DNA of 64,000 bases, taken from Ruegeria lacuscaerulensis. GTDB lineage: Bacteria > Pseudomonadota > Alphaproteobacteria > Rhodobacterales > Rhodobacteraceae. Position 1 is the first letter of the stretch; every line of letters starts with the position of its first letter. The notes under the pieces were generated by a model, which saw only the letters and a list, made by a program, of their open reading frames with translations, was not told the DNA's origin and made no database searches. Both the position numbers and the translations under genes were made by a program. This document shows, piece after piece, positions 27,323 to 35,905 of this stretch. Where the stretch lies: the NCBI RefSeq assembly GCF_013031245.1, contig NZ_WPZL01000019.1, positions 1 through 64,000 of the forward strand. The letters are read 5' to 3'.

Positions 27323-29125
27323 ATGACAACAAGTGAAGATCAGGCTCCGGAGATGACTCAGGAAAGCATTGAAAAAATAAAAGAAAATATGGAGAAGGTC
27401 GAAAAGCTCTCGAAGCGCCTTGTTGAAATAATGGCGACGAAAAAGTCGCATACCCCGGCTTTGGACGGTCCGAATCAAGAGCTTTTTGCAAAAGCAGCAA
27501 CTGCCTACTGGGCAGAAGCTTGGCAGAATCCCGCCAAACTTCTGGAACAGCAGATAGAATACTGGGGCAAGTCGGTACTGAACTTTGCCGAGGCGCAAAA
27601 GGCGCTGACCAAAAGTGAAGTCGAGGATGAGCCTTCCCGTCCCGTCGACCGGCGATTTTCCAATCCCCTGTGGGAAAACAACCCCTATTTCCGGCTCGTG
27701 CGGCAACAGTATCAGACCAACGCCGAAGCCATCGCTCAGGCGGTCGCCTCGGTCGAAGACCTGGATCAGAAGGACAAGCAGCGCCTTAGGTACTTTTCGC
27801 AACAGATCATCGACATGATGGCGCCGACGAATTTTCTGGCCACCAACCCGGACGCGCTGGAAAAAGCGGTCGAGACCGAGGGTCAGTCGCTGATTCAGGG
27901 GTTGGAGAACCTGGTTTCCGATCTTGAGGCGAATGACGGCGAACTGGTGGTCAAGCTAGCCGATGACAAAGCCTTTGACGTCGGCGGCAACATCGCGACC
28001 TCACCGGGCGATGTGGTTTACCGCAACCGGATGATGGAGATCATCCAGTACAAGGCCGCAACCGAGACAGTCTATGAAACCCCGATCGTGCTGTTCCCCC
28101 CGTGGATTAACAAGTTCTACATCCTCGACCTCAAAGCGCAGAACAGCCTGATCAAATGGGTGACTGAGCAGGGCTATACTCTGTTTGTCATCAGTTGGGT
28201 CAACCCGGATGAGACTTATGCCGATGTCAGTATGGACGATTATATTCAGGAGGGCTTCCTGACTGCGGTCGAAGAGGTCAAGAAGATCTGCAAGGTTAAG
28301 CAGGTCAACGCCGTCGGGTATTGCATCGCGGGAACCACGCTCGGCTTGACCTTGGCGCTGCTGAAACAACGCGGCGACAAATCAATCAAATCCGCCACCT
28401 TCTTCACGACGCTGACCGACTTTGCGGAACAGGGGGAGTTTACTCCATTCCTGCAAAACGACTTCATCGATGGGATCGAAGAAGAAGTGACCAAAGAAGG
28501 TTTGCTTCGGTCGTGGATCATCTCACGCACTATGTCCTTCTTGCGGTCGCGTGACCTGATCTATGGACCTGCAGTGCGCAGTTACATGATGGGTGAAACG
28601 CCCCCCGCATTCGATCTGCTGTATTGGAATGGCGATGGGACCAACCTGCCAGGCAAGATGTCTATTCAGTATCTGCGCGGTCTTTGCCAACGTAACGAAT
28701 TCGCCACGGACGGGTATGAAATCCTGGGGCGTACTCTGAAAATTGAAGACGTGGATGTGCCTCTGATGGCCATCACCTGCGAGACGGATCACATCGCTGC
28801 GTGGAAAGACTGTTATCGCGGGGTCCAGAAGATGGGGTCGCGGTCCAAGACGTTTGTTGTCTCTGAATCCGGCCATATTGCAGGGATCATAAATCCGCCC
28901 AGCAAGAAGAAATACGGTCACTATACCAACCCTGATCTGAAAGGGGACGCCGACACCTGGCTGAAAGATGCGGACTTTCACGAAGGGTCATGGTGGCCCC
29001 TGTGGGATGCATGGCTAAAGAAACGTTCGGGCAAGCAAGTACCCGCCCGGGATGTGGGCGATTCGGATCACCCGTCGCTGGCACCGGCCCCAGGAACCTA
29101 TGTGATCGCAAGGCCAAACGGCTGA
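27323..29125 (+). CDS. phaC: Class I poly(3-hydroxyalkanoate) synthase
   Basis: The 600-residue protein polymerises (R)-3-hydroxybutyryl-CoA at the granule surface. The lipase-like box GYCIAGTT has the catalytic Cys at residue 334 (codon 28322-28324). The acid region ITCETDHIAAWKDCYRG near 485 and the His in VSESGHIAGIINPPSKKKYG near 515 complete the triad. TPIVLFPPWINKFYILDLKAQNS near 252 is typical of class I. A long polar N-terminal part precedes the core. AGGGGGG precedes the ATG. phaP and phaR follow on the same strand. Confidence 0.97.
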   Translation: MTTSEDQAPEMTQESIEKIKENMEKVEKLSKRLVEIMATKKSHTPALDGPNQELFAKAATAYWAEAWQNPAKLLEQQIEYWGKSVLNFAEAQKALTKSEVEDEPSRPVDRRFSNPLWENNPYFRLVRQQYQTNAEAIAQAVASVEDLDQKDKQRLRYFSQQIIDMMAPTNFLATNPDALEKAVETEGQSLIQGLENLVSDLEANDGELVVKLADDKAFDVGGNIATSPGDVVYRNRMMEIIQYKAATETVYETPIVLFPPWINKFYILDLKAQNSLIKWVTEQGYTLFVISWVNPDETYADVSMDDYIQEGFLTAVEEVKKICKVKQVNAVGYCIAGTTLGLTLALLKQRGDKSIKSATFFTTLTDFAEQGEFTPFLQNDFIDGIEEEVTKEGLLRSWIISRTMSFLRSRDLIYGPAVRSYMMGETPPAFDLLYWNGDGTNLPGKMSIQYLRGLCQRNEFATDGYEILGRTLKIEDVDVPLMAITCETDHIAAWKDCYRGVQKMGSRSKTFVVSESGHIAGIINPPSKKKYGHYTNPDLKGDADTWLKDADFHEGSWWPLWDAWLKKRSGKQVPARDVGDSDHPSLAPAPGTYVIARPNG

Positions 29126-29149
29126 TTTCATTCTGAAAACTAAAAATTT

Positions 29150-29189
29150 CTGCATCGCAGCAAAAAATACTTGAATTGCTGCGATGCAG
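29150..29189 (+). promoter_or_regulatory. Double PhaR-type operator before phaP
   Basis: TGCATCGCAGCA at 29151-29162 and TGCTGCGATGCA at 29177-29188 are perfect inverted copies with 14 bases between. Each half contains its own CTGC-N3-GCAG core (29150-29160 and 29179-29189). The site ends 67 bases before the phaP start, fitting PhaR repression of phasin until granules form. Confidence 0.75.
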
Positions 29190-29255
29190 CATTCATATTG
29201 CCCTCAAGCTGATGAAAGCCGGGGTGGGCCCGGTTCGGCAAAAAGGATTAGGACA

Positions 29256-29702
29256 ATGGCAAAGACTCAAGACTTTACCGCGACCCTGAAAGAACTGATG
29301 GGTGCGTTCCCCGTAGACACCACCGCTCTGGAAGGTGCCTTCAAATCGACCGCAACTCTGAACGAAAAGCTGACGGGCGTCGCTCTGGAAGCAGCAGAGA
29401 AGTCGGCTGAAGTTTCGAACAAATGGACCAAAGACACTCTGGCCAAACTGAACGAGATTTCGAAAGCAAAAGCCGAGCCTGCTGACTACGCAAAAGCCGC
29501 CACCGAGTTCGCAAGCGCTTCGGCTGAAGTTGCTGCCGAAAACATGGCTGCTTTCGCCGAAATCGCGAAAAAACTGCAGACCGAGACCGTTGAGCTGCTG
29601 ATGGCTGCTGGCAAAGAAGCTGCTGAAGACGCTTCGACTGCAGTCAAGAAAGCCACCAACGACGTGACTGCTGCTGCCAAGAAAGCAACAGCTGCCAAGT
29701 AA
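29256..29702 (+). CDS. phaP: Phasin (PHB granule-associated protein)
   Basis: A 148-residue, alanine- and lysine-rich helical protein: AKTQDFTATLKELMGAFPVD, then EKLTGVALEAAEKSAEVSNKW and AEVAAENMAAFAEIAKKLQ, ending with a KKATNDVTAAAKKATAAK tail. Composition, length and place between phaC and phaR mark it as a phasin that coats granules and limits their size. The ATG at 29256 has AAAAGGATTAGG upstream. Terminator follows 50 bases after the stop. Confidence 0.93.
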   Translation: MAKTQDFTATLKELMGAFPVDTTALEGAFKSTATLNEKLTGVALEAAEKSAEVSNKWTKDTLAKLNEISKAKAEPADYAKAATEFASASAEVAAENMAAFAEIAKKLQTETVELLMAAGKEAAEDASTAVKKATNDVTAAAKKATAAK

Positions 29703-29751
29703 GTGAAGGCCGCGAAGAGCACCATTTCCTCCCTAATGGTGCAATCGCGTA

Positions 29752-29782
29752 GGGCGGGTCTTTTGACCTGCCCTTTCTTTTT
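29752..29782 (+). terminator. Rho-independent terminator after phaP
   Basis: GGGCGGGTC at 29752-29760 pairs with GACCTGCCC at 29765-29773 (one G-U) around TTTT, and TTTCTTTTT follows. It separates phaP from phaR, consistent with high phasin expression. Confidence 0.9.
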
Positions 29783-29785
29783 GTT

Positions 29786-29815
29786 CTGCACTCGCATAAT
29801 CTCTGCTGCAACGCA
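29786..29815 (+). promoter_or_regulatory. Degenerate PhaR-type half-sites before phaR
   Basis: CTGCACTCGCA (29786-29796) and CTGCAACGCA (29806-29815) each match CTGC-N3/4-GCAG except for the last G. They end 22 bases before the phaR GTG, suggesting autoregulation. Confidence 0.45.
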
Positions 29816-29837
29816 TCATCCTTGGGGAGGGCAAACG

Positions 29838-30389
29838 GTGTCAGAACAAGAAAAACCGCTGTTGATCAAACGCTATGCAAGCCGCCGGCTGTATAACACC
29901 GAGACCAGCGACTATGTCACGCTTGAAGATATCGCGGCCTTTATCCGCGACGGGCGCGAAGTGCAGATTATCGACCTGAAAACCGGTGACGATCTGACCC
30001 GGCAATATCTGCTGCAAATCATCGCCGAACATGAAAGCCGCGGCGAAAATGTACTGCCGGTGAACGTGCTGAACGATCTGGTGCGAAGCTATATGATTCC
30101 TGGCGGCGGTATGATGCCCCAATTCCTGCAAAGCTCGTTCGAGATGCTGCGCGAAAGCCAGAGCAAGATGATGGAAAACATGAACGCGATGAACCCGATG
30201 TCTCAGATGCCGGGATTCGAGGCGATGCAGGCCCAGCAAAAAGCGTTCCTGAAAGCTATGACAGGCGGGTTGTCCGGTGGATGGTCAGGCTCCGATGAGG
30301 ATGAGGAAAAGCCTGAATCCAAAGAGGATCTGGACGACATCAAAAAGCAACTGGCCGAGTTGCAGCAGAAGCTCTCCAAATTGAACTAA
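29838..30389 (+). CDS. phaR: Polyhydroxyalkanoate synthesis repressor PhaR
   Basis: The 183-residue protein has the N-terminal PHB/PHA DNA-binding domain (LLIKRYASRRLYNTETSDYV, then TLEDIAAFIRDGREVQIID). Next comes the accumulation-regulator region (DDLTRQYLLQIIAEHESRGENVLPVNVLNDLVRSYM), and last a Met- and Gln-rich C-terminus with an acidic tail and helix. PhaR binds both granule PHB and the phaP and phaR promoters, releasing DNA when PHB appears. The GTG start has GGGGAGG upstream. Confidence 0.95.
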   Translation: MSEQEKPLLIKRYASRRLYNTETSDYVTLEDIAAFIRDGREVQIIDLKTGDDLTRQYLLQIIAEHESRGENVLPVNVLNDLVRSYMIPGGGMMPQFLQSSFEMLRESQSKMMENMNAMNPMSQMPGFEAMQAQQKAFLKAMTGGLSGGWSGSDEDEEKPESKEDLDDIKKQLAELQQKLSKLN

Positions 30390-30397
30390 AGCCATCA

Positions 30398-31162
30398 ATG
30401 ATGCGTTGGCTCGCCCTGAGTGTCATGTTGCTTTGGACGCAGCCTGCGCTGTCTCAGGGTGTGTTTTCCGAAACCTGGTCACCGATTTGCACGCTGGGAA
30501 CCCAAACGAACGCCGGATGCGATGACATTCGCGGGCGCGAGATTCTGGATGCGGCAAATCCCCCATGGCGCGCTATCGGGCGGATCAATTTCGCCAGCAG
30601 AGACCAGCGATCCCATTGTACCGGCGTTTTGGTGTCCGAGCGGCTGGTTCTGACCGCCGCACACTGTTTGTACAACGCGGCGCGTCAACGATGGATTCCC
30701 GCGTCCAGCATCATCTTTGCCGCAGGGTACCAACGGGGGGCTGCTGCCGCGGTCTCGGCCGTCAATGGGTATCGGTTGCCTCCCGAACAGGGCGCGGACG
30801 GAGGTTTTGACAATCGGGTCGATCTGGATTGGGCCGTGCTGGAGCTGCGCGAACCCCTCGGTCGGGAACTTGGATTTTTGCCCTTGGCCGAATCCAGTTC
30901 GACGTCACACTTTGTTACCGGGTATCCCGGTCTTCGCCCCCATGTTCTGAGCCGAACCGATACCTGTGAACCGCGCCATCTTGAAGGGGGAGTCCTGATT
31001 GCGATCTGCCCGGTCATGATGGGGGATTCCGGCGCGCCCTTGTTGGTTCAAACCCCAACCGGCCCTCGGGTTGCCGCGATCCTCTCGCGCGTGGCTGCAA
31101 CCCCCGAGGGGATCGCAGCACTGTTTTTATCCGCTGATAGGTTGGACATTGGTCAGGACTAA
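30398..31162 (+). CDS. Secreted trypsin-like serine protease
   Basis: A 254-residue S1-family protease with signal peptide (MMRWLALSVMLLWTQPALSQ). The triad is complete: His in LTAAHCLYN near 87, Asp in DLDWAVLELREP near 145, and Ser in MMGDSGAPLLVQ near 207. Several Cys (ICTLG, GCDD, HCTG, AHC, DTCEP, AICP) could form disulfides. It would act in the periplasm or outside the cell. The stop is three bases from the convergent DegT gene. Confidence 0.88.
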   Translation: MMRWLALSVMLLWTQPALSQGVFSETWSPICTLGTQTNAGCDDIRGREILDAANPPWRAIGRINFASRDQRSHCTGVLVSERLVLTAAHCLYNAARQRWIPASSIIFAAGYQRGAAAAVSAVNGYRLPPEQGADGGFDNRVDLDWAVLELREPLGRELGFLPLAESSSTSHFVTGYPGLRPHVLSRTDTCEPRHLEGGVLIAICPVMMGDSGAPLLVQTPTGPRVAAILSRVAATPEGIAALFLSADRLDIGQD

Positions 31163-31165
31163 ACC

Positions 31166-32380
31166 TTAGGTGCCATAAACTGGAATCGGGCCGGTCACTT
31201 CACCGACTGATGCCAGCAAGATGTCGGCAATCACATCCAGTTCTTCTTTTGTCAGCCGAACGGGCAGACGCACGTCGCAGGCTTTCATCAGCATGTCTCG
31301 CGTTTGCGGCAGCTCAAACTTTTCGGGCAGAAATTGCCAGTTCCAGAAGGCGCGCGCGTTGTCCTCGCTCAGACCGAAGACCTGAACCTTGACGCCACGC
31401 GCTTCGGAGGCGGCGGCGAAAGAGCGGATTTCGGACTCATCCAATCCGACGAGATTGAACTGGATCGAATCCGGCGCACGGTGTTCGGGCGTCAGCGGGG
31501 CTGGGACGCTGATGAATGGAGAGGTGTTCAGCCGTTCAGCAACATAGTCGTGGTTCGACAGGCCGTCGCGGACCCTGCGGGCCAGTTCCGGAATTTGCGG
31601 GCGGATCACGGCAGCGCTGAGGTTGCTCATCCGCAGATTGTAGAGCGGCAACTGGTTCTGCCAGCGGGCAAAGGCCTGTTCCAGCTCGGGAGAGTTGTCG
31701 CCGTGCGGGCCTTTGTGCTTTTTCCAGTTATGCTCATAAGCGCCGGACATGATCACCGTGCGGGCCACCAGGTCGGCGTCGTCGGTGACCAGGATGCCAC
31801 CTTCACCCGCGTTGATCATCTTATAGGACTGAAACGAGAAGCAGCCTACCTTGCCGATTGTACCGATATTGCGCCCATGCCAGGTGGTACCCAGTGAATG
31901 GGCCGCGTCCTCGATCACTGGAATGTCGCGCGCGTCGCACAGCGCCATGATCGCGTCCATGTCCGAGGTATGGCCGCGCATGTGGCTGATGATCACCGCC
32001 TGCACGCTGTCCAGCTTGGCGGTGAAATCGGCCATGTCGATGCGATAATTCTCACCAACTTCGCACAGAACCGGGATGCAATCCGCATGCACGACCGACG
32101 AGGGCACGGCGGCAAAAGTAAATCCGGGGATCAGAACCCGCGCATCCCGAGGCAGGCCTAGCGCCTTGAGCGACAGGAACAGTGCGGCCGAGCAGGACGA
32201 TACGGCCAGCGCATATTTACTGCCCAGCAACGCCGCAAATTCGGACTCAAGCAGAGAAACAGGTGCATCCTGCGGCGCCGTATAGCGGAACAGGTCGCCG
32301 GACCGCATCAGGGCGTCAATGGCCTCGCGTGCCGCCGCGGGGATGGGTTCGGCGTCATGAACGTTTGGTGGAAGCGTCAT
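31166..32380 (-). CDS. DegT/DnrJ/EryC1/StrS-family aminotransferase
   Basis: The 404-residue PLP enzyme shows the family pattern: VSSCSAALFLSLKALGL near 58, GFTFAAVPSSVVHADC near 82, VIEDAAHSLGTTW near 152, and the PLP Lys in SFQSYKMINAGEGGIL near 176. Such enzymes aminate keto sugars or act on related small molecules, but no sugar genes lie nearby; the upstream genes are for amine catabolism. The ATG at 32380 is preferred over a TTG five codons upstream. It may be a separate transcript, 113 bases after the oxidoreductase gene. Confidence 0.85.
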   Translation of the reverse strand: MTLPPNVHDAEPIPAAAREAIDALMRSGDLFRYTAPQDAPVSLLESEFAALLGSKYALAVSSCSAALFLSLKALGLPRDARVLIPGFTFAAVPSSVVHADCIPVLCEVGENYRIDMADFTAKLDSVQAVIISHMRGHTSDMDAIMALCDARDIPVIEDAAHSLGTTWHGRNIGTIGKVGCFSFQSYKMINAGEGGILVTDDADLVARTVIMSGAYEHNWKKHKGPHGDNSPELEQAFARWQNQLPLYNLRMSNLSAAVIRPQIPELARRVRDGLSNHDYVAERLNTSPFISVPAPLTPEHRAPDSIQFNLVGLDESEIRSFAAASEARGVKVQVFGLSEDNARAFWNWQFLPEKFELPQTRDMLMKACDVRLPVRLTKEELDVIADILLASVGEVTGPIPVYGT

Positions 32381-32493
32381 ATTTGATTTTCCCAAATTCT
32401 ATCTTTGGGAAAGATAAAGCTAAACATGGGACGTTCCAACCCCTCATTCGCCGTATGGGCGAAATTTCACCAATCGGTCGCAGTTCTTAGGGG

Positions 32494-33798
32494 TTAGAGC
32501 CCGAGGCGATCCCTCAGCGCAAACCACGTCATTGCCAGCACCAGAAGGGGGCTGCGCAAAGTGGGGCCGCCGGGAAAGGGCAGGGCGGGCACGCGTGCCA
32601 TGGTGTCAAACCCCTCGGCTTGTCCCTGAATTGCCAACGCCATCAGTTGCCCGGCGTGGGTGGCAGTGCCGACCCCGTGACCCGAATAGCCCGAGGCCGA
32701 CAGGATATTGGGCGCAACACGCGCCAGAAAGGGCATCCGGCGCATGGTGATGGCCAGAGTACCGCCCCAGGCGTAGTCGATCTGTACGTCCCGAAGATGG
32801 GGGAAGATTTCGGTCATGGGCTTACGGACTTTCGCAGCGATGTCACTGGGAAAGCGATAGCCATAGCTTTCACCTCCACCAAACAGCAGGCGGCCATCGG
32901 CGCTCAGCCGGAAATAATTCACCACAAATTTTGTGTCGGCGACGGCCACGTCTTGGGTCAGGACTTGTGTGGCCTCGGCCCCCAACGGCTCTGTCGCGGC
33001 GATGAAGTTGTTGATCGGCATGACCCTGGCCGCCACCTTGCGGTTAAGGTCACCGAGATAACCGTTACAGGCCAGAATGACGTGATCGGCGCTGATACGT
33101 CCCCGCGCAGTCCGAACCACAGCGGGACTTGCTTCTTCGACGCCCAAAACCTCGGTACCTTCAAAGATGCGCACGCCTGCTTTGACCGCCGCCTGTGCCA
33201 GTCCCAATGCGTAGTTCAACGGGTGCAGATGCGCGGCACTCATGTCCAGATAGCCGCCCTTGTAGGTGGGCGACGGGCAGAGCGCGTGCCCGGCGTCTGC
33301 GTCCAACAGTTCGATCTGGTCATACCCATATCGGTCCGACAAGTGACCTGCGTGCTCGTGCAGTTCCTTTTGCTCGCCAACAGAAAGACCCAACGTTGCT
33401 ATGCCGGGTTTCAGGTCACAGTCGATCTGGTGCTTTGCGATCAGGGATTTGACCAGATCCTTTGCGTCCTCGGCCAGATCCCAAAGCTTGGCGGCGTCTT
33501 CGTCGCCGACAAGCCGTTCTAGATCTTCCTGGTCCATGCGCTGAGCGCTGCCCAGTTGCCCTCCATTGCGCCCCGAGGCGCCGAACCCCACGCGATGCGC
33601 CTCTAGCAGCACGACGTCGAACCCGGCCTCGGCCAGATGCAGCGCAGCGGACAGGCCGGTATAGCCCCCGCCGACAATACAGACATCGGCCTTTGCGTCC
33701 CCAGTCAGCGCGGGAAAGCGGTCTATCGGGTTGGCCGTCGCGGCGTACCAGCTGGCCGGATGCTCGGCCTTGCGGTCGTTGGAATACAGCAGATTCAT
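32494..33798 (-). CDS. puuB: FAD-dependent oxidoreductase, PuuB-like
   Basis: The 434-residue protein begins with a GxGxxG FAD fold in ADVCIVGGGYTGLSAALHLAEAG near residue 37, then GASGRNGGQLGSAQRMDQ near 73, and a C-terminal ILSASGYSGHGVGTATHAGQLMA near 373. This is the DAO/GlcD-like family including gamma-glutamylputrescine oxidase. It starts nine bases after a PuuA-type glutamine synthetase stop, so the pair likely adds glutamate to an amine and then oxidises it. The exact amine is unknown. Confidence 0.85.
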   Translation of the reverse strand: MNLLYSNDRKAEHPASWYAATANPIDRFPALTGDAKADVCIVGGGYTGLSAALHLAEAGFDVVLLEAHRVGFGASGRNGGQLGSAQRMDQEDLERLVGDEDAAKLWDLAEDAKDLVKSLIAKHQIDCDLKPGIATLGLSVGEQKELHEHAGHLSDRYGYDQIELLDADAGHALCPSPTYKGGYLDMSAAHLHPLNYALGLAQAAVKAGVRIFEGTEVLGVEEASPAVVRTARGRISADHVILACNGYLGDLNRKVAARVMPINNFIAATEPLGAEATQVLTQDVAVADTKFVVNYFRLSADGRLLFGGGESYGYRFPSDIAAKVRKPMTEIFPHLRDVQIDYAWGGTLAITMRRMPFLARVAPNILSASGYSGHGVGTATHAGQLMALAIQGQAEGFDTMARVPALPFPGGPTLRSPLLVLAMTWFALRDRLGL

Positions 33799-33806
33799 GG
33801 CAGGCC

Positions 33807-35165
33807 TCAGACGTTCATCAACAGATGCTCACGCTCCCACGGAGAGATGACCTGCAGGAACTCTTCGTATTCGGCGCGTTTGACTATGCCAAAGACGCGG
33901 GCGAATTCGGGACCCAGAACCTCGTGCAGGGCGGTGGCCTCGTCAAACAGGTCCAGCGCGTTGCCCATGACCTGCGGAATATCGCCCTCGCCTTCATATG
34001 CGTCACCGTAGAACTGGCGGCGGGGGCGTTCCTGCTGAGTCAGGCCCAGATAGCCGCAGGCCAGTGACAACGCGATGCCCAGATACGGATTGCAGTCCAT
34101 CCCGGCGATACGGTTCTCTACGCGGCGCGCTTCAGGACCGGACAGCGGTACGCGAATGCCGGTGGTGCGGTTGTCCCGCGCCCATTCCAGATTGATCGGC
34201 GCGGCGTGGTCTTTCACGTAGCGGCGATAAGAGTTCACGTAAGGCGCCATCACGGCCAACCCGGCGGGCAGGTGGTTCTGCAGGCCCGCAATGAAGTTGT
34301 AGAACGCGTCCGTCTCGCCGCCCTGAGGACCGGAAAAGATGTTCTGGCCCGTTTCCAAGTCGATGATCGAGTGGTGTATATGCATTGCCGAACCCGGCTC
34401 GTCCTCGATCGGCTTGGCCATGAAAGTGGCAAAGCAATTGTGCCGAAGCGCGGCCTCTCGGATCAGGCGCTTGAAGTAGAACACCTCATCCGCCAGCTTG
34501 ACCGGGTCACCATGGCGCAGGTTGATTTCCAACTGACCCGCGCCGCCTTCCTGCGTTATGCCGTCGATCTCGAACCCCTGATGTTCGGCGAAATCATAGA
34601 TGTCGTCGATCACGGGGCCGAACTCATCCACTGCTGTCATCGAATAAGCCTGACGCGCCGCTGCTGGGCGGCCCGAACGGCCCATCATAGGTTTGATCCC
34701 GTGTGCCGGGTCGACGTTCGGAGCAACCAGGAAAAACTCCATCTCGGGCGCAACTATCGGGTCCCAGCCCTTGTCGTGGTACATCTGCACCACGCGTTTC
34801 AGCACGTTGCGCGGGCTGAACGGGATCGGTTCTCCGTCCCGGTCATAGGCGTCATGAATCACCTGCAGCGTCCAGTCGCCAGTCCAGGGCGCGGCAGAAG
34901 CGGTCGAGAAATCGGGCTTCAGGATCATGTCCCGCTCGATGAACCCGTCTTCGCCTGCGGCCTCGCCCCAATCGCCAGTGATGGTTTGATAAAAGATGCT
35001 GTCGGGCAGGTGAAAATAGGATTGCCGCGCGAACTTGGTTGCAGGCACAGCCTTGCCTCGGGCGATACCGGGCAGGTCCGAGATGACACATTCGACCTCA
35101 TCCAGTCGATGTCCGTCGATATAGGTTCGTGCTGCCTGAGGCAGCTGATCTTTCCAGTCGGCCAT
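33807..35165 (-). CDS. puuA: Glutamine synthetase family protein, PuuA-like (copy 2)
   Basis: The 452-residue protein is a class I glutamine synthetase fold: VAPEMEFFLVAPN near 128 and GGAGQLEINLRHGDP near 207 carry metal-binding Glu residues, and GSAMHIHHSIID near 262 is the catalytic loop. GLAVMAPYVNSYRRYV and AGMDCNPYLGIALSLACGYLGL complete it. The subtype matches gamma-glutamylpolyamine synthetases rather than GlnA: no adenylylation loop is seen. It shares one base with the amidotransferase gene upstream. Confidence 0.87.
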   Translation of the reverse strand: MADWKDQLPQAARTYIDGHRLDEVECVISDLPGIARGKAVPATKFARQSYFHLPDSIFYQTITGDWGEAAGEDGFIERDMILKPDFSTASAAPWTGDWTLQVIHDAYDRDGEPIPFSPRNVLKRVVQMYHDKGWDPIVAPEMEFFLVAPNVDPAHGIKPMMGRSGRPAAARQAYSMTAVDEFGPVIDDIYDFAEHQGFEIDGITQEGGAGQLEINLRHGDPVKLADEVFYFKRLIREAALRHNCFATFMAKPIEDEPGSAMHIHHSIIDLETGQNIFSGPQGGETDAFYNFIAGLQNHLPAGLAVMAPYVNSYRRYVKDHAAPINLEWARDNRTTGIRVPLSGPEARRVENRIAGMDCNPYLGIALSLACGYLGLTQQERPRRQFYGDAYEGEGDIPQVMGNALDLFDEATALHEVLGPEFARVFGIVKRAEYEEFLQVISPWEREHLLMNV

Positions 35166-35845
35166 CAGGCCCTCACTTTCTTCAGAAATTCTGCCATGTG
35201 CCGCCCGATTTTCGGATTGTCATCGGGGCTGGGCAAGCGATTGGCGGCTGCCTTCAACAGCGTGTCGGGGACCAAGCCCTTGCCGCGCGTTTCCATCAGG
35301 CCCTGAATGAAGGCATCGCCGTATTCCGGATGCGCCTGAACCGTCCAGATATTGTCGCCATAGGTCACCATGGCATTGCGGCAAAACGCGTTGGTTCCCG
35401 TCACGCACGCACCTTCAGGCAGTTCAACCACCTGATCCTGATGCCAGGCATTCAGCGTCACGGTCTGACCGGCAAAGTCGTAGTCGGTACGGCCGACGGA
35501 CCAACCGTCTTTGAATTTTTCCACCTTGCCGCCAAGGGCTTGCGCAATAATCTGGTGACCAAAGCACACGCCGATCAAGGGTCTGCCGCTTTTCTGAATG
35601 GCACGGATCAGGTCTTCGAGCGGGGGTATCCACGGATGATCCTCATATGCTCCATGGCGCGAGCCGGTGATGATCCAGCCGTCAGCTTGTTTGTCGTCTA
35701 CCGGGAACTGATTGTCCACGACAGCGAAGGTTTCGTATTCAAAGCCGTTGCCATCCAGAAGCGTGCGAAACATCGCGTCGTATTCCCCGAATTGGTCATG
35801 CAATTCGTCAGGAGGGTGGCCGGTCAGGAGGATGCCGATTTTCAT
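35165..35845 (-). CDS. Class I glutamine amidotransferase-like protein
   Basis: The 226-residue protein has the class I GATase triad: Cys in LIGVCFGHQIIAQALGG near 93, His in VQAHPEYGD near 175, and a Glu in that same region. It resembles GMP-synthase-type domains more than the PuuD hydrolase (which has GICRGFQ). In this cluster it may split the gamma-glutamyl bond of pathway products. It follows the palindromic site at 35854-35869 by nine bases and is first in a three-gene run with puuA and puuB. Confidence 0.8.
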   Translation of the reverse strand: MKIGILLTGHPPDELHDQFGEYDAMFRTLLDGNGFEYETFAVVDNQFPVDDKQADGWIITGSRHGAYEDHPWIPPLEDLIRAIQKSGRPLIGVCFGHQIIAQALGGKVEKFKDGWSVGRTDYDFAGQTVTLNAWHQDQVVELPEGACVTGTNAFCRNAMVTYGDNIWTVQAHPEYGDAFIQGLMETRGKGLVPDTLLKAAANRLPSPDDNPKIGRHMAEFLKKVRA

Positions 35846-35853
35846 GGGTCACC

Positions 35854-35869
35854 AAATTTGATCAAATTT
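35854..35869. promoter_or_regulatory. Palindromic operator upstream of the amidotransferase-puuA-puuB run
   Basis: AAATTTGATCAAATTT is a perfect 16-base palindrome, nine bases before the ATG on the minus strand. A near-identical copy lies before the other puuA-like gene at 37284. A shared regulator of the cluster is inferred; which one is unknown. Confidence 0.65.
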
Positions 35870-35905
35870 ATAGTAGCGGACTGCAACTAGGCGGGCAAGG
35901 GAGAC

